64,000 bases of DNA, from assembly GCA_964393615.1 (NCBI GenBank), contig CAYMUR010000013.1, forward strand, positions 19,322-83,321, in the 5' to 3' direction. Below are positions 15,755-25,018 of the stretch, one piece after another (the stretch's first letter is position 1; every line of letters begins with the position of its first letter). The notes below the pieces were generated by a model. It was not told the origin of the DNA and made no database searches. It saw nothing but the letters and a program-made list of their open reading frames with translations. Source of the DNA: CAYMUR01 sp964393615 (GTDB lineage Bacteria; Planctomycetota; Planctomycetia; Pirellulales; Pirellulaceae). The position numbers were made by a program, and so were the translations under genes.

Positions 15755-18094
15755 ATGAAAGACCACCATTATTTCGGCAGGTCGCTCGTCGTACTGCTCC
15801 TCATGGGCGTGTTGGCACCGTTACTCGTCTGGGCCACATTCCAGGGAACGCAGTCCATGCGGAACTCGCCGATTCAATGGATCCCTAAATCGTACGAACA
15901 GCGTCAAAGTTTCGAGTGGTTTGTCGAACATTTTCAGACACCCGAATACATCATCATTAGCTGGGAAGGCTGCACGGTAGACGACCAGCGGCTTGAGACA
16001 CTTGCAGCGTTATTGGAGAACCCCGACGATCCACTGCTAAAGACGCTGATATACGATGTCACAACAGGTTACTCCGCGCTTCGAAAGCTGAGATCATCTC
16101 CGGTTCAATTGAGTCGTGAAAGCGCGATCAAACGACTACAAGGAACTTTGGTCGGCAAAGACGGGTTGACCAGCTGTGCCGTGGTAGCGTTAACGGAAGA
16201 AGGCGCAGACCGTGGCGAAGAATCCCGTAAGTTGATTCTAAAAATCGCCCAGGATCAATTGCAGGTTTCCCCAGATGACTGTTTCCTTGCTGGCTCACCG
16301 ATCGATGGAGCCGCCATTGACAGTGCAAGTTCCGAAGCTATCAGTACGTTCATGATACCGTCAACCCTTGTGGTGCTGTTGCTCAGCCGTTGGTGCCTCC
16401 GCAGCTGGGCCCTCACACTTTCCGTCATTTTAACAGCGTTATTTGGTCAGGCGCTTGTCCTCGGAATGATCTACTTGACGGGAGTGACCATGAACGCGGT
16501 CCTCACTGTCACCGCCCCCCTGGTCTACGTGTTAACTGTCTCCGCGGGAGTTCACCTGGTCAACTATTACCATGACGAAGTACGGCTACTCGGCCCAGAC
16601 GGTGCCGCACGACGAGCACTGAAAACAGGATGGGCACCTTGTGTATTGGCCGCCGTCACGACCGCAGCTGGTCTCTGTTCGTTGGTCGTGAGTGATATTA
16701 TTCCCGCGGTGCATTTCGGTATTTTCGCCAGCCTGGCACTCCTGACAACGACAGGTTTATTGTTCGCAGTGCTTCCCGGCCCCATGGTTCGCTGGCCCGT
16801 GGCGACACATCATCCTTGGAAAGCCCTTGCTTTACCATCGTCTTCCAAAAAAAATGATCAACCATTGATGGCAGATCGTTGCTCCGCGTTCGTCCATCGT
16901 TTTTCCCTCATCATTAGTATTGTCTGCATCGGCTGGATGGTTTACTCGATCGGAGGCCTGATACGCCTGGACAGCTCTGTCAAAGTCCTCAACATGTTAG
17001 TCCCTCAAAGCCGAACCGTGCGAGATTACCGGTGGCTCGAAACAAATGTTGGCCCAATGGTCCCGATTGAAATTGTTTTGAAATTCAACCCCGAGTGTCG
17101 GCTGAACATGCTGAAACGACTACAAATCGTTGACTGGGCACAAGACAAACTGGGAGAAAGTGAACAGATCGATGGTACTTTGTCAGCAGCTTCGTTCTTT
17201 CCGTCCATTCCACGTGGCGGAGGTGTTCGCAAAACTGCCGCTCGCCGAGTACTGAGACGGCAATTGGAACAACAACGCGAAAGTCTGGAAAACGCCCACT
17301 ACCTCCAAGGTGACCTGGGCGAGGAACAAGCGTGGCGGATTAGTGCTCGCGCTCCAGCACTTGGCAATCTGGACTATGGCTTGTATCTCGACGAATTACG
17401 TCAACAAATCGATCCGGTGTTGTCAGAATACAATCAACGGGAACAAGACAAAAAGGGCAAAGGAATAATCTCTGCAACGTATACCGGTGTGATGCCATTG
17501 GTCTACAACGTTCAACGTTCGATGCTTAAAGATTTAATTTCAAGTTATCTTACGGCATTAATTCTCGTGGGAATTATTATGATTGCCGTGCTACGGAGTG
17601 TCGGAGCAGGCCTGGTGGCAATGTTGCCTAACATGTTTCCTACTTTTATCCTGTTCGGTGGGATGGGGTGGTTCGGAATCCCTCTCGATATTGGCTCCAT
17701 GATGACCGCTGGTGTCGCATTAGGTATTGCCGTTGACGGCACGCTTCATTTTTTAAATTGGTTTCGTCGCGAACTAGACGCCGGGCATTCGCGCCAAGAG
17801 GCTGTCAGCCACACATTTCGCCATTGCGCACGGGCGATTGCGCAAACCGCCTTTATCTGTGGATTAGGGTTATTGGTATATGCCTTCAGTGATTTCGTCC
17901 CCACTCGCCGTTTTGCTTTCCTGATGTTTGCGTTGTTGTTGGCAGCGTGTGTAGGAGACTTGCTGTTCTTGCCTGCCCTTCTCGTCGGCCCATTGGGCCG
18001 CTTGTTTGTACGCCGCCGACCAACAGACTCCCCCTCCGCCTCTGAGCCTAGTCTTAGTGATAGTGGAACCGGCACAACGTTTTCGGCTCCCTAA
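15755..18094 (+). CDS. RND-superfamily lipid exporter (MMPL/HpnN-like)
   Basis: 779 residues, inner membrane. The layout is the RND repeat: one membrane helix (about 8-28), a large external loop (about 30-200), five helices (about 200-345), then a second helix-loop-five-helix half (helix about 378-400, helices about 590-755). The segment GVALGIAVDGTLHFLNWFRREL near 650-670 carries the membrane aspartate expected for proton coupling. Relatives export lipids and hydrophobic compounds (MmpL in mycobacteria, HpnN for hopanoids). The position beside the FAAL, PKS and phosphopantetheinyl transferase genes suggests that it exports the lipid they make. It starts 249 bp after the transferase gene, so it may share or have its own promoter. 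The C-terminus is Ser/Pro-rich. Confidence 0.9.
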   Translation: MKDHHYFGRSLVVLLLMGVLAPLLVWATFQGTQSMRNSPIQWIPKSYEQRQSFEWFVEHFQTPEYIIISWEGCTVDDQRLETLAALLENPDDPLLKTLIYDVTTGYSALRKLRSSPVQLSRESAIKRLQGTLVGKDGLTSCAVVALTEEGADRGEESRKLILKIAQDQLQVSPDDCFLAGSPIDGAAIDSASSEAISTFMIPSTLVVLLLSRWCLRSWALTLSVILTALFGQALVLGMIYLTGVTMNAVLTVTAPLVYVLTVSAGVHLVNYYHDEVRLLGPDGAARRALKTGWAPCVLAAVTTAAGLCSLVVSDIIPAVHFGIFASLALLTTTGLLFAVLPGPMVRWPVATHHPWKALALPSSSKKNDQPLMADRCSAFVHRFSLIISIVCIGWMVYSIGGLIRLDSSVKVLNMLVPQSRTVRDYRWLETNVGPMVPIEIVLKFNPECRLNMLKRLQIVDWAQDKLGESEQIDGTLSAASFFPSIPRGGGVRKTAARRVLRRQLEQQRESLENAHYLQGDLGEEQAWRISARAPALGNLDYGLYLDELRQQIDPVLSEYNQREQDKKGKGIISATYTGVMPLVYNVQRSMLKDLISSYLTALILVGIIMIAVLRSVGAGLVAMLPNMFPTFILFGGMGWFGIPLDIGSMMTAGVALGIAVDGTLHFLNWFRRELDAGHSRQEAVSHTFRHCARAIAQTAFICGLGLLVYAFSDFVPTRRFAFLMFALLLAACVGDLLFLPALLVGPLGRLFVRRRPTDSPSASEPSLSDSGTGTTFSAP

Positions 18095-18445
18095 CTGAGC
18101 CCTCTGTTCCCTGGCCCAGTCGTCAAGCCTACGGCGTTTGAAATCCCTGTCAAAACCAGCATTTCAGAAGAATGCGAATTCGATACCGTTAGAATTCGGT
18201 AAATATTACCTTATTTAAAATTTTCCGCCCCAAATTCGCAATCTTTTCGCAAACCGTGGTAGATTGGAAGGTGGCCCCAGACGGAACAATTCTCCAACCG
18301 AACTTTACACTGTCCGGAACTCATTTTCTATCCTTTCTAGAACGAATTGTGCCAGGTCCCAGGCCTAACAAAATGGATGATCCGGCCCCTGCAACCACCT
18401 CACTATTTTTTCCTTTTTGCGACAGCGGACGCAGAAAGTTATCTC
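18095..18445. other. Intergenic region after the exporter
   Basis: About 350 bp. A short hairpin TACCG/CGGTA with an 8-base loop (about 18185-18202) is followed by an AT-rich stretch and could be a weak terminator for the exporter gene. The rest shows nothing recognisable. Confidence 0.35.
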
Positions 18446-20947
18446 ATGTCAACGCGACAACGGACAATCGCTGACCGACGAAGACCGTGGAATCCGACAT
18501 TTTTCGGTGTCAAATGTCTGCGCGATAAGAGTGCCTGGTTACGGAACACTTTAATCACGCTTGTCTTCATCACGCCCATGACAACGAAGTCTCCTGCTTT
18601 TGACTCTCCACTGGGGGGGTTCCTTCCGCTGGTTGGAATCGGGCTGACGGATGAATTCAAAAATTCGAATAGTGGTGATGTGTTATTTTTTATGGCTGAC
18701 CCCAGCAATACACCCGGCGGATCATTTTTAAGTGGAAACGCATCAACATTTTTTGACATTGCGTTACTTGATACTGGCGCAGCAACCCATATCCTCAATT
18801 CGACAGCCGATGGGCCCTCGGGTTTCGATATTGCCGGAAACGGATTTGATGGCAATCAGATTCAGCCAATCGGCGGTGCGACAGGGACCGTTGACCTGAT
18901 CATCAACGATCCTCACGGAATCTATGTTGCGGGACTCAGTGCACGCAACTCCACCAGTTCTACCTTAACAATGGACCCCTTGGCATTGCGCGGTCAGACA
19001 AATTTCGCGACACTCTCAGCCCCTGTCGAATGGACGCTTCCAAACATCATCGGATTACCGATGGCAGCACAGCACGCAATTAAAATCAAAAATGATTCAC
19101 CACAAATTTTCGAATTGGGAGGGCGCACGATAAGGACACCTGACGTTGAGCTCATCGAGTTGGGTAGTGGTATGGCACAGGGAATCCAGCGACGTCTGCC
19201 ATTAGAACTACGACCCGGACTCGGTTTTGTGCAGGGTCCTGTCTACGTCCTGAATACGGGCGGAATTCTCCTGGGAGAGCCACTCCATGAAAACCCGCAA
19301 TCCCCTACTATCTTGGAAAACGGCGCACTATTTGTTGATGTTGATTTAGTCAACGGAACAAAGTCACTCGAAGATACCGGTATGTTGTTCGATACGGGAG
19401 CAGACCTTACCGTGGTTTCTGAACTAACCGCCGTGCGCCTTGGATTTGACCCCATTCTCGACACCGCTGATTTTGTACTACAAGTCGAAGGATCCGGTGG
19501 AGTCACCGACGGCGTTCCAGGATTCTTTGTCGATCAACTCAGTTTCGACTCAATCGGTGGCAGCTTTTCCATGTCGAATGTCCCGATTGCCGTTCTCGAC
19601 GTTACCAATCCTAGCGACCCGGGCAACATCATCCCCGGTATCATCGGCATGCACTTATTCAACGGGCGAAACCTGGTGATTGATACCAATCCGTCGGTGG
19701 GACAAGGTGGTACCGGTCCCAGCGTTTACATTAGCGATCCAGTCACCACAGACTACCAATGGTCGACAAACGCTGCCAGCGGACAATGGACGGCACCCGA
19801 AAACTGGAACACTGATGCCACCCCCGATCCGCTGGGGGTCATGCGTCTGGCCAACTTTTCCGGGACGCCCCAACGAGCGATGCTTGACAGCCATTCAACC
19901 GTTTTTCGAACCGTGGTGTCTGGAGAACCATTTGCCGAAATGGCCGTCGACATTCTATCCGGCAATGTACTCACTGTGTTTGCTGACTTGACCCTCCAGG
20001 ACAATGGTCACCTTCATCTTGCCAACGGAACACTTGACGCTCAATTCGTACAAATCGACGGAGGTCTCTTTTCCGGTAGCGGATATATTTTTGTCGGCAG
20101 TGGGCCAATCCATACCGCAGTGCGCAACGGTGGTGGTGTCATCGCTCCAGGGGATGCCGATGGAAACTCGATTGGCCTACTAGAAATCAACGGAGATTTT
20201 GCCCAGACAACTCCAGGTACCTTGCAGATCGAATTGGCAGGCACCGGGACAGGCGGCACTGATTACGACCAAATTACTGCCAGTCGATACGGATTTTTGG
20301 GTGGAACCCTGGAAGTCTCACTCGTCGATGCGTTCACTCCCCAGGTTGGCAGCTCTTTTGAAATCTTGTCCGTATCCGAACAACTCAGTGGCGTGTTTGA
20401 AGACCTGGTACTTCCCAACGGCTACCAATGGAACGTCCGGTACGACACGTCCCTGCAGCACCAACGAGTTTTATTAGAAGTCCTTGGACTCGGCCTGTTG
20501 GGAGACTTCAACGCATCAGGCCAATACGATTCGCAAGATATCGACACCCTTTTTACACACCTCTCCAGCAGTGTACCCCCGACCGACGCGAGTTTCGATC
20601 TCATCAGCGACGGCGTTATCAACCAGGCTGACGTGGACCAACTCGTACAGAACTTAATGAACCGGCAGTATGGTGACACCGACTTGGACCAGGATGTCGA
20701 CATCACCGATTTTGGCCGCCTGGCAAACCATTTTTCCCCACAAGGCAATGGACTCGTTTGGGCTCAAGGCAATTTTGACGGTGATGGTGATGTGGACGTT
20801 ACGGATTTTAATATATTGGCCGTGAATTTCGCCCCCACCGGTTATGGGTTATCTACGGTTCCCGAACCTAGCGGACAAATATTACTGATCGCGGGAATAT
20901 TGGCAGTACTAGTGCATGGTACGTGTCAAGTAAAATACAGCTCGTAA
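18446..20947 (+). CDS. Secreted protein with two aspartic-protease DTGA motifs, dockerin-like EF-hands and PEP-CTERM anchor
   Basis: 833 residues from ATG 18446, chosen because it precedes a basic stretch and a hydrophobic signal (about 32-50). Two aspartic-protease signatures occur: ALLDTGAATHIL (Asp109) and MLFDTGADLTVVS (Asp316). The second is followed by IIGMHLFNGRNLVID, like the late psi-loop of retropepsin/pepsin folds, so the first 410 residues may be a two-lobed aspartic peptidase. Residues about 430-660 are beta-rich and autotransporter-like (GTLDAQFVQIDGG, GDADGNSIGLLEING). Near 680-790 are dockerin-like calcium loops (GDFNASGQYDSQDID, DTDLDQDVDITDF, NFDGDGDVDVTDF). The end is VPEP followed by a hydrophobic helix and a few basic residues, a PEP-CTERM sorting signal. 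Expected location is the cell surface. Peptidase activity is inferred only. Confidence 0.85.
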   Translation: MSTRQRTIADRRRPWNPTFFGVKCLRDKSAWLRNTLITLVFITPMTTKSPAFDSPLGGFLPLVGIGLTDEFKNSNSGDVLFFMADPSNTPGGSFLSGNASTFFDIALLDTGAATHILNSTADGPSGFDIAGNGFDGNQIQPIGGATGTVDLIINDPHGIYVAGLSARNSTSSTLTMDPLALRGQTNFATLSAPVEWTLPNIIGLPMAAQHAIKIKNDSPQIFELGGRTIRTPDVELIELGSGMAQGIQRRLPLELRPGLGFVQGPVYVLNTGGILLGEPLHENPQSPTILENGALFVDVDLVNGTKSLEDTGMLFDTGADLTVVSELTAVRLGFDPILDTADFVLQVEGSGGVTDGVPGFFVDQLSFDSIGGSFSMSNVPIAVLDVTNPSDPGNIIPGIIGMHLFNGRNLVIDTNPSVGQGGTGPSVYISDPVTTDYQWSTNAASGQWTAPENWNTDATPDPLGVMRLANFSGTPQRAMLDSHSTVFRTVVSGEPFAEMAVDILSGNVLTVFADLTLQDNGHLHLANGTLDAQFVQIDGGLFSGSGYIFVGSGPIHTAVRNGGGVIAPGDADGNSIGLLEINGDFAQTTPGTLQIELAGTGTGGTDYDQITASRYGFLGGTLEVSLVDAFTPQVGSSFEILSVSEQLSGVFEDLVLPNGYQWNVRYDTSLQHQRVLLEVLGLGLLGDFNASGQYDSQDIDTLFTHLSSSVPPTDASFDLISDGVINQADVDQLVQNLMNRQYGDTDLDQDVDITDFGRLANHFSPQGNGLVWAQGNFDGDGDVDVTDFNILAVNFAPTGYGLSTVPEPSGQILLIAGILAVLVHGTCQVKYSS

Positions 20948-21024
20948 GACAGTTTACCATTGTGGATAACTAAAAGGCCCGCATGGCCGGCCAAGATTCT
21001 CAAATCCAGGTGCTTGGCCGATGG

Positions 21025-21366
21025 TTAAAAAAGCGCCTTGACGTTTTCTGGCGGCCGCCCCAACACTGCCCGATTACCACTAATCACAATCGGCCGCTCG
21101 ATCAGAACAGGATGGGTGACCATCAGTTCAATTGCCTCACGGCGTGACAACTCGCGTTCTGCCAGACCCAACTCCTTGTAAATAGCCTCACCGCGCCTCA
21201 TCAGTTTTGAGGGTTCAAGTCCCAACTTGTCGAGAATATCATCCAATTCGCCAGCGGTGGGAACGGATTGAAGATACAAGACCACCTCTGGCTCAATTCC
21301 GGCCTGCTCGATCAGTGCCAGAGTCTGCCGACTCTTACTACAGCGGGGATTGTGCAGGATTTTCAT
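21025..21366 (-). CDS. arsC: ArsC-family (glutaredoxin-like) arsenate reductase or related thiol protein
   Basis: 113 residues, the normal length for ArsC. The catalytic cysteine is Cys9 in NPRCSKSR, and the family arginine is in LIERPIV. The fold covers plasmid-type ArsC, YffB/Spx-like proteins and others. No arsR or arsB neighbour is present, so arsenate detoxification is possible but not supported by context. Upstream on its 5' side is the start region of the divergent symporter gene. Confidence 0.85.
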   Translation of the reverse strand: MKILHNPRCSKSRQTLALIEQAGIEPEVVLYLQSVPTAGELDDILDKLGLEPSKLMRRGEAIYKELGLAERELSRREAIELMVTHPVLIERPIVISGNRAVLGRPPENVKALF

Positions 21367-21605
21367 GCGTTACTCCTTGCGCAGGTCCATCGCGTGATGC
21401 TGATATCATCTGTGCTCCAAAACCATCTAATAAATACTCTTTTCAAAAATACGTCAAGCACTTTACGCCCATGCATCCTGCTTAAATTTCGCGTTGTGGG
21501 AAAGTCCCTGCCATGGCTCTGACAACTGGAACTATGCAACAAGGCCTCCGGAGTGTTAAAATTTCTCGCCTGGGCCGTTGTGCATTCCTCCAAGAAATCT
21601 GAATC

Positions 21606-23237
21606 ATGCATCCTTTCGACTGGGCCATCGTCATTCTTTTAAACGGCATCGTCGTCGTTTACGGCTTGATTCGTAGCCGGCATACGCAGAGCTCCTCCGA
21701 TTGGTTTCTCGCAGGTCGCAGCCTGCCGTGGTGGATCGTCGGCATGTCTCTGTGGGCCACGGCTATCGACTCCAGTGACCTGGTCGCTGATTCAGGCTTC
21801 ACCTACGAAACCGGGATAACGTACTTCACTTGCAACTGGGTGGGAGGAGTCGCTGGCTGGGTGGTCGCAGCAAATTTCATTTTCTTGCCGATGTACCGCG
21901 CCGGAATGTACACCAACGCCGAATACCTGGAAGCAAGGTTCGGCCCAACAGCCCGTGTGATCAGTGTTTTCGTTCAAGTCCAATACCGCACACTGGTCCT
22001 GGGAATTATCGCTAACAGCATGTATCTCGTCTTCGCCGTCGTCTGTGACTGGAACGATGTGTCAGCGTGGTCATGCGTGGTGGGAATTGCGATTTTAGCG
22101 AGCGTCTACACCGCACTGGGCGGCCTGAAATCCGTAGCGATCACCGATGCAATGCAAACAATCATTATGGTCGTCGGCGCACTAGTATTCTTTTTTCTGC
22201 TATGGGACAGGGTCGGAGGCTGGAGTGGACTCGAGACAAAATTAGATGCTCACTCTCCAGGACTCGCCAACGAGATACTGCACATCGGAACTCCTACTGA
22301 AAAGATTCCTAATATTGCCTGGGGAAGTTTCTCGTTTTTCATCATTGGATTCATGTACGCCATCGTGAACCATACCCAATCCATGCGACTTTTCGGATCA
22401 CGCAGTGAATGGGATCTGAGAATGGCTGTCGTGCCTGCCGCAGCAATCCTTCTTTTGACAACATTCACCAATCTCATGGTTGGTGTGATGGGACGAGGTT
22501 TGTATCCTGAAATATCCGCCCTCCCAGTCAACGAATCACTACAAAAGGGGGACTCTATTTACCCCTTATTGATCACCGAAGTCGCTACCGTCGGTTTAAA
22601 AGGGATCATCGTAGCAGGAATTGTCGCCTCCATTTTTTCGACATTTGATTCGATCGGATCTACCCTATCTTCATTGTTGGTACGGGACGTGTACGCACGC
22701 CATATCTACAAAAATGGCAATGACCAACACTATCTACGCGTGGGAAGGTATTTGACGCCAGTGATTATCTTCGGATCGTTCGGCTACGTGCCATTCATGG
22801 GCGAAGGGATGCTGGCCTACTACCTCGAACTGGTGGGAGCGTTCGTCGTTCCCCTGTTAACGATGTACCTGATGGGTACGTTCACTCGTGTCCATCGAAA
22901 CTCAGGGTCCATGGGGCTTATTTTAGGAGTCATCTACGGCGTTGGGCGGCTCGTGTGTCCCGACCTGTATTTCGGCATCCTTGCGGACAAATACGCGGCC
23001 TATTTATTTACTATCCTGGCTACGGCCGGACCGATGGTCATCACCTCTTGCATCGTGGGTTGGCAGCCACCCAAAGAGCTTCTACATGAAGAAAAATCCG
23101 GCTGGCTGCGGCAAAGCCAAATCGAAGTACGCCAGCTTAAGACATCCGAAGAGAAATTCCGAAACAGCGCAGTACCAATCGGGCTCGGTGTCCTCTTGAT
23201 CGGGATCGCCCTGGGCTTGGTTGTCTTGTTTTGGTAA
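21606..23237 (+). CDS. Sodium:solute symporter (SSS family)
   Basis: 543 residues with at least twelve hydrophobic helices. The N-terminal pattern SSDWFLAGRSLPWWIVGMSL is typical of the SSS/SGLT family, and VYTALGGLKSVAITDAMQ is the family core signature. The transported solute (sugar, carboxylate, amino acid) cannot be told. It is divergent from the ArsC-family gene and convergent with the M20 peptidase gene; no operon partner is visible. The start ATG at 21606 follows a CAAGAAATCTGAATC leader without a clear ribosome site. Confidence 0.93.
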   Translation: MHPFDWAIVILLNGIVVVYGLIRSRHTQSSSDWFLAGRSLPWWIVGMSLWATAIDSSDLVADSGFTYETGITYFTCNWVGGVAGWVVAANFIFLPMYRAGMYTNAEYLEARFGPTARVISVFVQVQYRTLVLGIIANSMYLVFAVVCDWNDVSAWSCVVGIAILASVYTALGGLKSVAITDAMQTIIMVVGALVFFFLLWDRVGGWSGLETKLDAHSPGLANEILHIGTPTEKIPNIAWGSFSFFIIGFMYAIVNHTQSMRLFGSRSEWDLRMAVVPAAAILLLTTFTNLMVGVMGRGLYPEISALPVNESLQKGDSIYPLLITEVATVGLKGIIVAGIVASIFSTFDSIGSTLSSLLVRDVYARHIYKNGNDQHYLRVGRYLTPVIIFGSFGYVPFMGEGMLAYYLELVGAFVVPLLTMYLMGTFTRVHRNSGSMGLILGVIYGVGRLVCPDLYFGILADKYAAYLFTILATAGPMVITSCIVGWQPPKELLHEEKSGWLRQSQIEVRQLKTSEEKFRNSAVPIGLGVLLIGIALGLVVLFW

Positions 23238-23637
23238 GCAAACTGACAATGGCAGGTTTCCCGGAAGTTTTGCTATCTGCAGCGGCAACCATTCTGCACG
23301 CGCAAGGCCCGGACCACACCCAACTTACTTACCGGCATCAAGGACGTGACTACCGTCTGACCGATGTGTCTGGTACTGTCAAGAATCAATTGTTCGAATA
23401 ATATTCGGAGCAACAACAAATCCGAAAGACTCAATCACTAATGGTAAAAACGGCAAAGCACGTCTTCTGCCAAACCACGGGTTCGGGGAACGTTCAGAGA
23501 ACACCGTTCAACTAACGAACCACTGTCTCATCAAGACAAAGCTCGTCTCACGCGGCAAAGCACGAACGCATCTTTACCCACACCGTAGTTTTACCCACAC
23601 CGTCGTGCCATTCGTTTTTGACAGTGGCTCCGACTGG
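23238..23637. other. Intergenic region with 17-bp tandem duplication
   Basis: 400 bp between convergent genes. No coding frame is recognisable. A 17-bp unit beginning TTTACCCACACCGT occurs twice in a row at 23573-23589 and 23590-23606. Confidence 0.6.
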
Positions 23638-24816
23638 TCAACCCTTGCAAAAGCAGACGGCAGTCAGTGCATAGACTAGTGCCACACGTTCTAGTTCGCT
23701 CACTGGGACAATTTCATCCACCGCATGCGCTCCCTGACCATTGGGCCCATGCGTAATCACTGGTACTCCTGCCAGGCCGCTGAAAGTATTACCATCATCG
23801 CCAAAGGGTTTCGATCCTAGTGGTAAAGCCTGCCCAGTAGCAGCTTGGTAGGCAGATTGAAATTTATCCAAAAGCGAACAACCCGGATCCAACTCAAAAG
23901 CATCACACAGGAAATTAAACTTTCCATTCACGGCAATGCCTTGACGCAGCCCAACCGCATCCAGCACCTCCTGAAACTGCTGTTTCACCAAAGCAACATC
24001 CGCCCCCGGTAACCAGCGACGTGTTCCGGAAAGCGTGAATTCAGTCGGAGATTGGTTATAAATTTCTCCGGAAGAGACTTGCCCAATGAACACGCTTTCG
24101 CGATCACCCAAGTGATGAGTAAGCTGCGATAGCTGCTGGTCAAGTTCTTCGAACCTTCCTATCAGCTCTGCTCCAGCGGTAATGACTCTGGGTTCCTCAA
24201 GACCTCCTATCACCTCGTGCACGGGCACACCATCTCGTGTGATCCGCACCTCTAAAATGGCCATACCCCTCCCCATCACCGGCAGGCGATCTGCAAGGTA
24301 TTCTGGTATCAGCACACCATCACCAACATAGCCAGCCTCTATCAGTGCCCTGAGTTGTCGCGCATCTCCCCAGGGAGCTTCATGTAAATCAGCCGCAGTT
24401 AACAGCACCTCACCACCGCCCAACATTTCAGTGTCGCGCAACACTCGCATCGCTTCGATGGCAGCAGCCAGACCTCCCTTCATATCCGAAGCACCACTGC
24501 CATAAAGTTTGCCGCCACTGACACGCGGCGGAACAAACGGAAGATGTACCGTGTCCAAATGCCCGTTGAATTGAAGAGTTTTCCCGGCCTGTCCTGACCG
24601 CAGACGGGCGACGACTGCAGGAGATTGCGGCCAATTTGCTTCCGGCCGTTCTACATCAAATCCATCCTCTCGCAGTATTTTCGCCAACCGATCAGCCACC
24701 TCTCTTGCACTCCGCGTTGGGCTAGGCACCTCGATTAATTGAACCGCCGTGTCAACCAGACGCTCGCTCTGGATGGCAGATTGTATGCGGTCAACAAGTT
24801 GTGTGGAAAATTTCAT
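23638..24816 (-). CDS. M20-family metallopeptidase (ArgE/DapE-like deacylase)
   Basis: 392 residues. The metal-binding pattern is visible: FNGHLDTVH with the first histidine and aspartate, GASDMKGG with the bridging aspartate, TAADLHEAPWGD in the place of the catalytic glutamate pair, and a late HGPNGQGAHAVDE. The dimerisation insert lies in the middle. Family members remove acyl groups from amino acids or cut dipeptides. Whether this is an ArgE, a DapE or another deacylase is not clear. It does not overlap neighbours and has no evident operon. The ATG at 24816 opens directly with a helical MKFSTQLVDRIQ segment, as expected. Confidence 0.9.
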   Translation of the reverse strand: MKFSTQLVDRIQSAIQSERLVDTAVQLIEVPSPTRSAREVADRLAKILREDGFDVERPEANWPQSPAVVARLRSGQAGKTLQFNGHLDTVHLPFVPPRVSGGKLYGSGASDMKGGLAAAIEAMRVLRDTEMLGGGEVLLTAADLHEAPWGDARQLRALIEAGYVGDGVLIPEYLADRLPVMGRGMAILEVRITRDGVPVHEVIGGLEEPRVITAGAELIGRFEELDQQLSQLTHHLGDRESVFIGQVSSGEIYNQSPTEFTLSGTRRWLPGADVALVKQQFQEVLDAVGLRQGIAVNGKFNFLCDAFELDPGCSLLDKFQSAYQAATGQALPLGSKPFGDDGNTFSGLAGVPVITHGPNGQGAHAVDEIVPVSELERVALVYALTAVCFCKG

Positions 24817-24915
24817 CGTTTGCCAAATCAGCTGAAATATTTTAACTCGATCGCACCTCGCCTTTCACCCGGCAAATCGACAAGTCGTAAAACTGTTCGA
24901 GGTGCATGCCCCATT

Positions 24916-24943
24916 ATCCATACTACCGCATCCATACTACCGT
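24916..24943. repeat. 14-bp tandem duplication
   Basis: Two adjacent copies of ATCCATACTACCGC (24916-24929, 24930-24943), 13 of 14 bases identical, in the spacer between the M20 peptidase and PhyH genes. Confidence 0.9.
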
Positions 24944-25018
24944 CCGCGGGCGTGATGGACGCAAAACAATTCCTGGCACCGTCGTTCTGTTTGCACTGGC
25001 AAGGATTTTATAAACCGG

